Assembly (NCBI GenBank): GCA_947475795.1 | Contig: CANJOX010000260.1 | Location: 1 to 5,205, forward strand | Direction of reading: 5' to 3' | Length of the DNA stretch: 5,205 bases | DNA from: Gemmatimonadota bacterium | GTDB taxonomy: Bacteria > Gemmatimonadota > Gemmatimonadetes > Gemmatimonadales > Gemmatimonadaceae | Part shown: piece by piece, positions 1 through 5,205 of the stretch | Numbering within the stretch: the stretch's first letter is position 1 | How the letters are laid out: each line of letters starts with the position of its first letter | Program-made: the position numbers and the translations under genes | The notes under the pieces: model-generated | Database searches by the model: none | The model's input: the letters and a program-made list of their open reading frames with translations, nothing else | Told to the model about the DNA's origin: nothing

Positions 1-1493
1 CGGTCACGGCGTTCTCGGTCGCCCCCGACAGCCGCTGGGTGGGCTTCACCGCGGTCCCCAACGACCGCTACAAGCGCAACATCACGGAGCAGGGGATCTA
101 CGCCGACCAGTACCTGCTCAACACGAGCGACGGCAGCATCGAACGCCTCACGAACAATGCGGAATCGGCCGAGTCGGGGATCTCCTTCTCGCCCGACTCG
201 CGCATGATCGCGTTCTCGGCCTCCGATGACATGGCGGCCTACAACATGCAGAACCGCCGCGTGTACGTGCGGTCCACCGACGCCAAGGGCGGCGCGTTCC
301 GGAAGATCGGTGATCTCGACGGCGACGTGAGCGCCGAATGGTGGTCGGCCGACGGCAAGACCATCTATTTCAACGAAGGGCTCAAGGCCACCCAGCAGCT
401 GTTCGCCCTCGACGTGGCGTCGGGCGCGGTCAAGGCGGTCACCGACGTGAAGGGCGTGATCTCGGTCTCGCAGGACCAGGCCACCAAGCGCCTGCTGGTG
501 TCGTATCAGGATCCGATGTCGCCGCCGGCGCTGTTCACCGTGGCGTCGCTGTCGGCGCTGGCCACGCGGAGCGACTGGACGCAGCTCACCGACCCCAACC
601 CGTGGGTGCGCCAGCAGGTCGCGCTGGGCGAGGAGACGGAAGTCACGTGGACCTCCAAGGACGGCAAAAAGGTGGGGGGCGTGCTGCTCAAGCCCGTCGG
701 CTACCAGCCCGGGAAGAAGTATCCGCTCATCGTGGCCATCCACGGCGGACCGGCATCGGCCGACCTGCTGAGCTTCAACGGCGGCTACGGGGCGCAGGTG
801 TACGCCGGACAGGGGTGGGCGGTGCTCATGCCCAACTACCGTGGCTCAACCAACTACGGTGAGGCCCACAAGAACGGCATCGTGGGCAACTACATGGCCC
901 CCGGCTTCAACGACATCATGACCGGCGTCGATGCCCTCATCAAGGACGGCATGGTGGACAGCACCAAGATGGGCGTGCTGGGGTGGAGCGCCGGCGGGCA
1001 CTGGAGCAACTGGATCCTGACGCACACCGATCGCTTCAAGGGCATTTCGAGCGGTGCCGGCACGTCGAACTGGATCTCGATGTACGCGCAGTCCGACGTG
1101 CAGCGGAACCGCCAGTACTACCTGGGGAACAAGCTCCCCTACGACGACTTCGACGCCTACTGGAAGCAGTCCCCGATCCGGTACATCCGGAACGCGAAGA
1201 CGCCCACGATGATCCACGTGGTCGAGGGGGATCCGCGGGTGCCGAGCCCGCAGAGCGTGGAGCTGCACATGGGGCTCAAGCGGGTGGGGGTGCCCACGGA
1301 GCTGTTCATGTACCCGGGCGCCTCGCACGGTATCCCCGATGCCCGCAACCGGCTGGTGAAGAGCACGGCCGAGATGGCATGGATGAACTACTGGGTGCTC
1401 GGCAACGGCCAGAAGTTCTCGTGGCGCGAGGTGCTGGAGACGCTCGAGGACCCGAAGACGGAGAAGAAGGTCGAGGTGAAGGGGATCAACTGA
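1..1493 (+). CDS. S9-family serine peptidase (prolyl oligopeptidase / acylaminoacyl-peptidase type), 5'-truncated
   Basis: Seen: the reading frame is open from base 3 and runs to a TGA at 1491-1493; its start lies left of the window. The first part has PD40/WD40-like propeller strands, including VAPDSRWVGFTA near base 21, ISFSPDSRMIAFSAS near 180-224 and AEWWSADGKTIYF near 335-373. From about base 640 it becomes an alpha/beta-hydrolase domain. HGGP (741-752) is the usual oxyanion-side motif and YRGSTNYG (837-860) is typical of S9. The nucleophile Ser is at 987-989 in GWSAGG, the acid is most likely Asp 1230-1232 in GDPRVP, and the His is at 1326-1328 in ASHG. Order and spacing fit the S9 triad, so the catalytic part looks intact. 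Known: S9 enzymes cleave short peptides, with the propeller restricting access. Inferred: probably exported and used in peptide scavenging, but the N-terminus is missing. A charged tail of roughly 45 residues, including EDPKTEKKVEV, follows the hydrolase fold. It is convergent with the next gene. Confidence 0.93.
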   Translation, partial: VTAFSVAPDSRWVGFTAVPNDRYKRNITEQGIYADQYLLNTSDGSIERLTNNAESAESGISFSPDSRMIAFSASDDMAAYNMQNRRVYVRSTDAKGGAFRKIGDLDGDVSAEWWSADGKTIYFNEGLKATQQLFALDVASGAVKAVTDVKGVISVSQDQATKRLLVSYQDPMSPPALFTVASLSALATRSDWTQLTDPNPWVRQQVALGEETEVTWTSKDGKKVGGVLLKPVGYQPGKKYPLIVAIHGGPASADLLSFNGGYGAQVYAGQGWAVLMPNYRGSTNYGEAHKNGIVGNYMAPGFNDIMTGVDALIKDGMVDSTKMGVLGWSAGGHWSNWILTHTDRFKGISSGAGTSNWISMYAQSDVQRNRQYYLGNKLPYDDFDAYWKQSPIRYIRNAKTPTMIHVVEGDPRVPSPQSVELHMGLKRVGVPTELFMYPGASHGIPDARNRLVKSTAEMAWMNYWVLGNGQKFSWREVLETLEDPKTEKKVEVKGIN

Positions 1494-1500
1494 TCGTCTC

Positions 1501-1536
1501 GGCGACGGGCTGCCGCGTTACGGGCAGCCCGTCGCC
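1501..1536. terminator. Strong GC-rich hairpin between convergent genes, probable bidirectional terminator
   Basis: The arm GGCGACGGGCTGCC (1501-1514) is the exact reverse complement of 1523-1536, giving a 14-bp perfect stem with an 8-base loop. It starts 7 bases after the peptidase stop codon. On the minus strand the last codons of the opposing gene form one arm, and its TAA (1520-1518) lies in the loop. Neither side has a clear T-tract, so a classical intrinsic terminator is not proven. In a GC-rich genome the stem may still end transcription or protect the 3' ends of both mRNAs. Confidence 0.6.
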
Positions 1537-2363
1537 ACGACCGGCGCCGGGCACGGGCCGCGCGCCGCCGCGCACAAGGCGGTGGCCATGGTCAGGCGAT
1601 CGGCCAGCCGGGTGACCGGTGGCCCGTGGTCGGGGAGCGCCTCGAGGGGAGGCCAGGCGTCGGTCAGCAGCCCCATGAGGCGAGCCTGCTCGCGCGGGGA
1701 GCGAATGCCGGGGCTCTTGGCGCTCCGGCGCAATTGCGCCAGATCGAACAGCAGCCACGCGTTTTCCGCCGTGACCTCACCCGCCGCGTGCTCCGTGCGA
1801 TCCTTCACGTCACCCTCGTGGAGGCGGACGGCGACGGCCAGCGCGGAGTTGAGGGTGGAGAGGGCCGCCGACTCCTGGCCGCCGGCCAGCTCGACGGCCG
1901 CCATCCCCTGCAGAAAGCGCACACTCTCGCCGGTGATGGTGCGTCCCACGGACGGCACATCACGGTAGCTCTGCACGAGCACCGTGCGGGCCTCGGCCAC
2001 CGCACCACGGCCGGCCAGCAGCCGTACGAGCGCGTCGGCGCTCGCACGATCGCCGGGGGCCGCGGCCGCAACCGCGTCGCGCAGGATCCGGATGGCGCTG
2101 TCGGCGCAGCCGCGCAGCTGCCAGAGGTCGGCACGGCCACGCATGGTGGCCTGTTCGGTGGCGCGGTCGCCGGCGGCCCGCGCCGCCGTGGCCGCGCCGT
2201 CAAGGGCGCGCTGCGCCGAGTCGAGCTGTCCCCGCGCCGCCATCGCGCGGGCCTGCCGCCAGAGCGCGACCGCGTCGGTGGCGCGCTGTGCCTCCAGCGG
2301 ACCGGCCCCAGCGCCGGACGCGCCCAGCGCGGCGACGAGGAGAGCCCGCGCGAGTGCCCGCAT
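1518..2363 (-). CDS. Exported TPR-like helical protein, function unknown (281 aa)
   Basis: Seen: the start ATG (2363-2361) overlaps the stop of the upstream gene as TGATG, and there is no good Shine-Dalgarno of its own. This suggests translation by coupling. The N-terminus is a signal peptide: Arg at 2 and 6, an Ala/Leu hydrophobic core, and possible cleavage after A20 (AGA) or A25 (LEA before Q26). The mature part is nearly all amphipathic helix. Residues about 31-66 (ALWRQARAMAARGQLDSAQ onward), 74-98 and 103-130 look like helix pairs of degenerate tetratricopeptide repeats. Cysteines occur in RGCADS and in the tail (ALCAAARGPCP, ATGCP). The frame ends in TAA inside the hairpin at 1501-1536. 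I do not recognise a named family. Inferred: a periplasmic or secreted scaffold-like protein, expressed with the 141-aa protein upstream. The TPR assignment rests on helix pattern only. Confidence 0.75.
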   Translation of the reverse strand: MRALARALLVAALGASGAGAGPLEAQRATDAVALWRQARAMAARGQLDSAQRALDGAATAARAAGDRATEQATMRGRADLWQLRGCADSAIRILRDAVAAAAPGDRASADALVRLLAGRGAVAEARTVLVQSYRDVPSVGRTITGESVRFLQGMAAVELAGGQESAALSTLNSALAVAVRLHEGDVKDRTEHAAGEVTAENAWLLFDLAQLRRSAKSPGIRSPREQARLMGLLTDAWPPLEALPDHGPPVTRLADRLTMATALCAAARGPCPAPVVATGCP

Positions 2364-2788
2364 CAGCCGATGACCAGCCCGGGGAGCGGGGGCGGGGAGG
2401 CCAGCGCCTCCTGAGCGGCCAGAATCACCGAGGCCGGGATGGGGGCGTTCCCGCCGCGTCGGGCGGCCTCGATCACCATGGACAGCGCGCGGGCCTGCGC
2501 CGCGAAGGCGGCGAGCAGCGCCCCGCCGGCGCCGGGGACGGACACGATCTCCTGCGCGAGGTCGTCCAGGTGAAGGGCGAGCGCGCCCGAATTGGGCGAC
2601 GCCGAGGTGCGCGCCACCTCGTGGCCCTGTACGGTCGTGACCGACCCGTGGCTGTTCCCGTAGGTCGGCAACGGTCCGGAAAACGCCCCCGGGAAGGACG
2701 CCGGCGACAACGCTTCCTGCACGCGACCGTTGCTGGCCGCCAGTGCGGCGAGCCGACGACGCGCCACCTGTGATGACTCAAAACCCAC
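2363..2788 (-). CDS. Hypothetical protein, 141 aa, first gene of a two-gene operon
   Basis: I do not recognise this protein. The frame stays open upstream to 3040, but I chose the GTG at 2788-2786. It has a good ribosome binding site, GGAGA at 2799-2795 with 6 bases of spacing, and the translation upstream of it (rich in Pro, Cys and basic residues) does not look like protein. The product has a basic N-terminal helix (QVARRRLAALAAS, residues 7-19) and a Gly/Ser/Pro-rich middle (about 28-70). Next comes an acidic stretch, LHLDDLAQEI (72-81), then a hydrophobic Ala-rich helical part (90-110) and a proline-rich tail (PPPLPG, 132-137). No signal peptide is seen. The Ala-rich segment contains Gln, Arg and Glu, so it is a poor membrane span. 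The stop TGA (2365-2363) shares a base with the next ATG. The operon implies a joint role with the exported 281-aa protein, but what that is cannot be read from the sequence. Confidence 0.65.
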   Translation of the reverse strand: MGFESSQVARRRLAALAASNGRVQEALSPASFPGAFSGPLPTYGNSHGSVTTVQGHEVARTSASPNSGALALHLDDLAQEIVSVPGAGGALLAAFAAQARALSMVIEAARRGGNAPIPASVILAAQEALASPPPLPGLVIG

Positions 2789-2794
2789 GTGGAA

Positions 2795-2799
2795 TCTCC
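2795..2799 (-). promoter_or_regulatory. Ribosome binding site GGAGA that fixes the GTG start at 2788
   Basis: On the minus strand GGAGA is followed by six bases and then GTG. This is the only strong Shine-Dalgarno/start pair I found near the 5' end of this frame, and it decides the start of the 141-aa protein against the longer frame reaching 3040. Confidence 0.6.
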
Positions 2800-2849
2800 G
2801 GAAAGTGCTGTCTCTCAGGGGTTTACGCGGGTTTTCCCCGAGATCACCC

Positions 2850-2876
2850 TTGACAGGTACGGACTTGTGACATAAA
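2850..2876 (+). promoter_or_regulatory. Possible sigma-70-type promoter for the 313-aa gene
   Basis: There is an exact TTGACA at 2850-2855, then 15 bases, then CATAAA at 2871-2876 (4 of 6 to TATAAT), preceded by TG at 2868-2869 as in an extended -10 element. The spacing is short, which the extended -10 could offset. Transcription would start near 2883 and leave a leader of about 200 bases before the ATG at 3091. The rest of the roughly 300-base divergent gap (2789-3090) holds a 12-bp palindrome (2975-2986), no convincing small gene, and no clear promoter for the minus-strand operon. Confidence 0.35.
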
Positions 2877-2974
2877 TGCGACAGTGACGACGGCGCAGGG
2901 CGGGCAGGGAGCACCCATCTTCCAACGGTTTGCGTCAGGGCCTGCGGTGCGGGAACGGCGACGGCTCCGCGGCA

Positions 2975-2986
2975 GGGGCATGCCCC
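2975..2986. repeat. Perfect 12-bp palindrome GGGGCATGCCCC
   Basis: The 12 bases equal their own reverse complement and sit in non-coding sequence between two divergent genes, downstream of the possible promoter at 2850-2876. It could be an operator for a dimeric regulator or a small leader hairpin. In GC-rich DNA such a palindrome can also be chance, and no second copy was seen in the window. Confidence 0.3.
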
Positions 2987-3081
2987 GGTCGTGATCGTCG
3001 GGTCATGCGAGACGAGGTCTGAGGCCTGTTCCGGCACCACGTCGGGTGGCGGACAGGGTACGGTTCGAGCGCTCCTTGCAC

Positions 3082-3086
3082 GGAGG
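3082..3086 (+). promoter_or_regulatory. Ribosome binding site GGAGG supporting the ATG at 3091
   Basis: GGAGG ends four bases before ATG 3091. The spacing is slightly short, but it is the strongest Shine-Dalgarno match near this gene and favours ATG 3091 over GTG 3046. Confidence 0.5.
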
Positions 3087-3090
3087 CTGG

Positions 3091-4032
3091 ATGCACGTCC
3101 TCACCCCAACAGCTGAACGTGATCGTGCCGCGAGGGATCTGGCCGCACTGGCCAGAGCCGCGCTGGACGACCACTGGGCTGTCGCCGCCATCCCCGCCGA
3201 ACGTCGCGCGCTGTTGCTGGAACGAGCCGATAGCGCTGCGCTTCGGCCGGGCGACGGGCTGGGTGAGCCGATCGCCGACGGACTCGCCCTGCTGGGGACG
3301 GCCTACGAACTGGCGGCCCTCGGCCAGCTCGAGACGGCGCTCCACCCCGCGCCCAGCGCCGCCCGCGATCTGGCGCAGGCGGTCCTCGCCCTCGGCGCCG
3401 CGCGCGCCTTCCGCTGCGCGGCGGCCCTCCGTCCCCCGACCGACGACGACGAATCGGCGCTCAAGTGGGCGCTCAAGGTGGGCGCCCTGGCGCTGGTGTC
3501 GCGTCAGACCGAGGCCTACGTCCGCTGGTGGGAGATCCGCACCCACGTGGCCCGCTCCGTCCGGCAGGCGGCACTGCGCTTCGAGCAGGAGCCCTGGGAA
3601 GCGTACGCCCGCGGCACGCTGTGGATGGCCTGGCTGGGACTGTTGGGGGCCCCCGTGGTCGCGCCGACCGAGTCGGTCGGCGACGAGCTGCCCGCGCTCT
3701 CCGCCACCCGCAACCGCCTCGCCGCGTTCCGCGAGCGGCGTGCCGATCACGACGTGCCCGGCGAGGGGCCGGTTCTGAACACGGCCGCCCTGCGCGCCCG
3801 GATGACCGAGTTCGCGATCCGGCACCTGGCCGACGCCACGGAGTTGCTCACCGTGGCCGTGCTGCGCCGGACCCTGCCCGATGTGTCGGGCGAGTTCAAG
3901 CTGCACCTGAGCGCGGCGCGCTCCGCCATGGCTGGCGATCATGGGCAGGACATCTTGCTGGCGTGGTTGCAAGCGGCCGGCGTTACGCTGGCTGGCGGCG
4001 TGACCGCCCAGCTCGAACTCCCAGGATTCTAG
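3091..4032 (+). CDS. Hypothetical helical protein, 313 aa
   Basis: I do not recognise this protein. The start chosen is ATG 3091, preceded by GGAGG at 3082-3086 with a short 4-base spacing. A GTG at 3046 is in frame and would add 15 residues but has no visible ribosome binding site. Third positions are very GC-rich throughout and the frame is uninterrupted to TAG at 4030-4032. The protein is almost wholly alpha-helical and rich in Ala, Leu and Arg, with no signal peptide, no long membrane span and no known catalytic motif. Tryptophans cluster in the middle: W126 in ALKWALKV, W146-W147 in VRWWEIRTH, W169 in EPWEAY, and W178 and W181 in TLWMAWLGLLG. The last stretch is the most hydrophobic (about 174-191). 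Near the C-terminus is DVSGEFKLHLSAA (264-276). Inferred: cytoplasmic, perhaps in a protein complex. Its last 50 bases overlap the convergent 138-aa gene, so the two may affect each other's expression. Confidence 0.75.
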   Translation: MHVLTPTAERDRAARDLAALARAALDDHWAVAAIPAERRALLLERADSAALRPGDGLGEPIADGLALLGTAYELAALGQLETALHPAPSAARDLAQAVLALGAARAFRCAAALRPPTDDDESALKWALKVGALALVSRQTEAYVRWWEIRTHVARSVRQAALRFEQEPWEAYARGTLWMAWLGLLGAPVVAPTESVGDELPALSATRNRLAAFRERRADHDVPGEGPVLNTAALRARMTEFAIRHLADATELLTVAVLRRTLPDVSGEFKLHLSAARSAMAGDHGQDILLAWLQAAGVTLAGGVTAQLELPGF

Positions 4033-4399
4033 TCTTCCCGCCCCGCGACGCGCCCTCGCTGGCGCGCCAGACGCGGAACACGCGGCGCCCGCTGCTGCCC
4101 ACCGGAAACGCCACCCGTCCGGCGCCGAGGGGCAGAATGTCGGCCATCATGGCACCAATGGCGACCCGGGTCGCCTCGGCCGCCCGCGCCTCATCCGCGC
4201 TGGCATGCTCCACCACCGACTCGGCCTCGATACGGAACCACGCGGCGCCATCCGGCCCGTCCACGCGCACCAGATACTCGTCGTCGCTGCCCCAGAACGC
4301 CGACATCCGCTCGCGATCCATGCCCATGTGGAAAGGCAGGGATGTGAGGGGGGCGGGTTCGAGCGAACCAATCGGGGCGTGGCAGGCGACGACGTGCAT
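3983..4399 (-). CDS. Hypothetical protein, 138 aa, convergently overlapping the upstream + gene
   Basis: I do not recognise this protein. The start ATG is at 4399-4397, with only a weak GGA about 9 bases upstream; M25, M27 and M32 are later alternatives. Codon use supports coding: third positions are mostly G or C from the start to about codon 121 (SRGGK), then lose that pattern over the last 17 codons, which overlap the opposing gene. Residues 33-61 (SAFWGSDDEYLVRVDGPDG, then AAWFRIEAES) look like beta strands, 62-90 like a helix (ASADEARAAEATRVAIGAMM), and 94-112 like strands again (GRVAFPV, RRVFRVWR). This suggests a small alpha/beta domain. There are two early cysteine/histidine residues (C6, H7) and no signal peptide. 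The tail (RAGRSRRQ) is basic. It is divergent from the ATP-grasp-like gene across the DnaA-box region. Confidence 0.65.
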   Translation of the reverse strand: MHVVACHAPIGSLEPAPLTSLPFHMGMDRERMSAFWGSDDEYLVRVDGPDGAAWFRIEAESVVEHASADEARAAEATRVAIGAMMADILPLGAGRVAFPVGSSGRRVFRVWRASEGASRGGKTRILGVRAGRSRRQPA

Positions 4400-4533
4400 G
4401 GGCGGTTTTCCGAAGGGGCAGAAACGTGAGCCTCGCTGTTTGGCCGCGGGGGCGTTCAGCGATGGGCGGGGATGTTATGACGATCCACGCGTCCACGCAA
4501 TACGACCAAAAGCCCCTAAGTTATTGACAGTGT

Positions 4534-4668
4534 TGTGGATATGCGTTGAGATCCGTGTGGATAACCTGCTAAGTGGCGGTCCGGTACCAGATCGGGATGC
4601 CACGGTTGTGGAAAAGTGGTTCCGTGACCCCACCGCTTTTTCCGGTCAGCAGGGGCGTGTTGTCCACA
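4534..4668. promoter_or_regulatory. Cluster of four DnaA-box-like 9-mers, candidate replication origin or DnaA-regulated region
   Basis: Compared with the DnaA box TTATCCACA, and reading the minus strand for the first three: 4542-4534 is ATATCCACA (8 of 9), 4564-4556 is TTATCCACA (exact), and 4615-4607 is TTTTCCACA (8 of 9, allowed by the relaxed consensus TTWTNCACA). The fourth, TTGTCCACA at 4660-4668, is on the plus strand (8 of 9). So three boxes point one way and one the other, within 135 bases of non-coding DNA of unusually low GC. Known: DnaA binds such arrays at oriC, at its own promoter and at titration sites. No dnaA, dnaN or other replication gene is visible in the window, so origin function is inferred from the boxes and composition. 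I found no clear DnaA-trio run. Confidence 0.65.
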
Positions 4669-4680
4669 TTCATTGAGATC
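4546..4680 (+). repeat. Direct repeat TTGAGATC, one copy beside each outer DnaA box
   Basis: TTGAGATC occurs at 4546-4553, three bases after the first DnaA-like box, and again at 4673-4680, four bases after the fourth. The copies are 127 bases apart, in the same orientation, and bracket the two middle boxes. Each contains GATC. They may be binding sites for a second protein, or chance. Confidence 0.35.
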
Positions 4681-4834
4681 ACAAAGTTGCTTTTTAGTGG
4701 CTTGCTCACACGGTCTGCTCGGCTGAAAATTTCCTCATCCTGGCGAACTCGTCGTTTCCGGTCATGAACCCGTGGTGGCCCATGGCGGCCGCCGTCCCCT
4801 TCGCGCATTGTCCCCTGATCGTGCGCACTTCACC

Positions 4835-4839
4835 AGGAG
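4835..4839 (+). promoter_or_regulatory. Ribosome binding site AGGAG favouring the GTG start at 4847
   Basis: AGGAG is followed by seven bases and GTG 4847, an ideal spacing. The in-frame ATG at 4853 would be 13 bases away, so GTG is the better start and adds two residues (Met-Ser) before MDPRIG. Confidence 0.6.
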
Positions 4840-4846
4840 CTCAGAC

Positions 4847-5205
4847 GTGTCGATGGACCCTCGAATCGGACTGCTTGTTGGCCGGGAATGGTCGTTTCCG
4901 CCTGCTTTTCTCGACGCGGTGGCCCGCCGGAAGGCCGGCGTCACGGCGGAGTACATCACGCTCGATGCGACGCGGATGGGGCAGGAGGTGCCTTACTCGC
5001 TGATCATCGACCGGATCTCGCACGAGGTCGGCTTCTACCGGACCTTCCTCAAGCATGCCACGCGCATGGGGACGACGGTCGTGAACAACCCGTTCATGTG
5101 GTCGGCCGACGACAAGTTCTACGACGCCACGGTGGCGATCCAGAACGGCGTCGCGCACCCGAAGACGATGGTGCTCCCCAACAAGGACTACATCCCGGGG
5201 ATCTC
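4847..5205 (+). CDS. ATP-grasp ligase-like protein (RimK / glutathione-synthase type), 3'-truncated
   Basis: The frame is open from GTG 4847 to the right edge and gives 119 residues. It begins with a strand, RIGLLVGRE (6-14), followed by a helix, PAFLDAVARRKAG, as in the pre-ATP-grasp domain. LIIDRISHEVGFYRTFLKHATRMG (52-75) resembles the segment where RimK-like enzymes have a strand plus Arg, then a helix ending in Gly. TTVVNNPFMWSADDKF (76-91) matches the conserved G-x-x-V-x-N-x-P followed by a D-K pair, and the next helix leads to GVAHPKTMVLP (101-111), like the G-x-x-x-P-x-T motif before the ATP-binding fold. Known: these enzymes join a carboxylate to an amine or thiol using ATP through an acylphosphate. 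The substrate cannot be told, because the ATP-binding and catalytic half lies outside the window. The DnaA-box region lies directly upstream. ATP-grasp membership is from motif pattern only. Confidence 0.75.
   Translation, partial: MSMDPRIGLLVGREWSFPPAFLDAVARRKAGVTAEYITLDATRMGQEVPYSLIIDRISHEVGFYRTFLKHATRMGTTVVNNPFMWSADDKFYDATVAIQNGVAHPKTMVLPNKDYIPGI

Larger units (their letters stand above)
4400..4846. other. Divergent intergenic region with a GC dip, holding the DnaA-box cluster
   Basis: This stretch of about 450 bases separates two divergent genes. By hand count, 4501-4740 is about 51% GC, with shoulders of about 47% at 4501-4560 and 4681-4740; for comparison, coding bases 3361-3420 are about 83%. 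Short frames here (4569-4808 minus, 4573-4767 plus) have no ribosome binding site and no protein-like composition. A TTGACA at 4524-4529 touches the first DnaA box, with only a poor -10 (TGAGAT at 4547-4552). A weak candidate for the + gene is TTGCTC 4702-4707 with GAAAAT 4725-4730 (17-base spacing). No small gene is supported. Confidence 0.7.

Noticed and set aside
1626..2414. Plus-strand open frame of 262 codons across the two-gene operon
   Set aside because: It is antisense to the 281-aa gene, which has a clear signal peptide, helical repeats and operon coupling; this frame has none of these.
2789..3040. Upstream extension of the 141-aa minus-strand frame to an ATG-type start at 3040
   Set aside because: The added 84 residues are rich in Pro, Cys and basic residues with no protein-like pattern, while GTG 2788 has a good ribosome binding site.
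2935..3972. Minus-strand open frame of 345 codons opposite the 313-aa gene
   Set aside because: Its Arg/Gly/Gln-rich composition is typical of an antisense frame in GC-rich DNA, and codon bias favours the plus strand.
4059..4070. 12-bp palindrome CTGGCGCGCCAG
   Set aside because: It lies inside the 138-aa coding region and is well explained by GC-rich codons; no regulatory placement is evident.
4482..4496. Two TCCACGC copies close together, possibly weak extra DnaA sites
   Set aside because: They match TTATCCACA poorly (about 6 of 9 at best), so they are not counted in the cluster.
3465..4676. Plus-strand open frame of 403 codons spanning the end of the 313-aa gene, the 138-aa gene and part of the intergenic region
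   Set aside because: It is a shifted reading of the 313-aa gene and an antisense reading of the next, runs on into the DnaA-box region, and has low-complexity Arg/Ala/Gly composition.
4569..4808. Small minus-strand frame (79 codons), and the plus-strand frame 4573-4767, in the DnaA-box region
   Set aside because: Neither has a ribosome binding site or a protein-like composition, and both run through the candidate regulatory sequence.
4841..5158. Minus-strand frame opposite the ATP-grasp-like gene, and the plus-strand frame 4764-5003
   Set aside because: The plus-strand frame from 4847 carries recognisable ATP-grasp motifs and an ideal ribosome binding site, so these are shadow frames.

Overview
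The window comes from a GC-rich bacterial chromosome. Coding regions are strongly GC-rich with GC-biased third codon positions. A Gemmatimonadota-like source is my inference, from the base composition, the S9 peptidase with its PD40-type propeller, and an Ala-rich export signal ending in an A-Q junction. No marker gene in the window proves this.

Layout from left to right. (1) 1-1493, + strand: the 3' part of an S9-family serine peptidase (prolyl oligopeptidase / acylaminoacyl-peptidase type), with its start outside the window. (2) 1501-1536: a perfect 14-bp hairpin between convergent genes, whose loop carries the stop codon of the opposing gene. (3) 2788-1518, - strand: two unrecognised genes joined by a TGATG stop/start overlap. 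The first encodes a 141-aa protein with no visible export signal; the second encodes a 281-aa exported TPR-like helical protein. (4) 2789-3090: a divergent intergenic region with one plausible + strand promoter and a 12-bp palindrome. (5) 3091-4032, + strand: an unrecognised 313-aa helical protein. (6) 4399-3983, - strand: a 138-aa unrecognised protein whose 3' end overlaps the previous gene by 50 bases, tail to tail. (7) 4400-4846: a divergent intergenic region with a marked GC dip and four DnaA-box-like 9-mers within 135 bases. (8) 4847-5205, + strand: the 5' part of an ATP-grasp ligase-like gene, cut by the window edge.

The genes do not form one obvious pathway. The most notable element is the DnaA-box cluster at 4534-4668. 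It could be a replication origin away from dnaA, a DnaA-controlled divergent promoter, or a DnaA-titration site. The sequence alone does not decide between these. I found no tRNA, rRNA, CRISPR array, insertion sequence or transposase.
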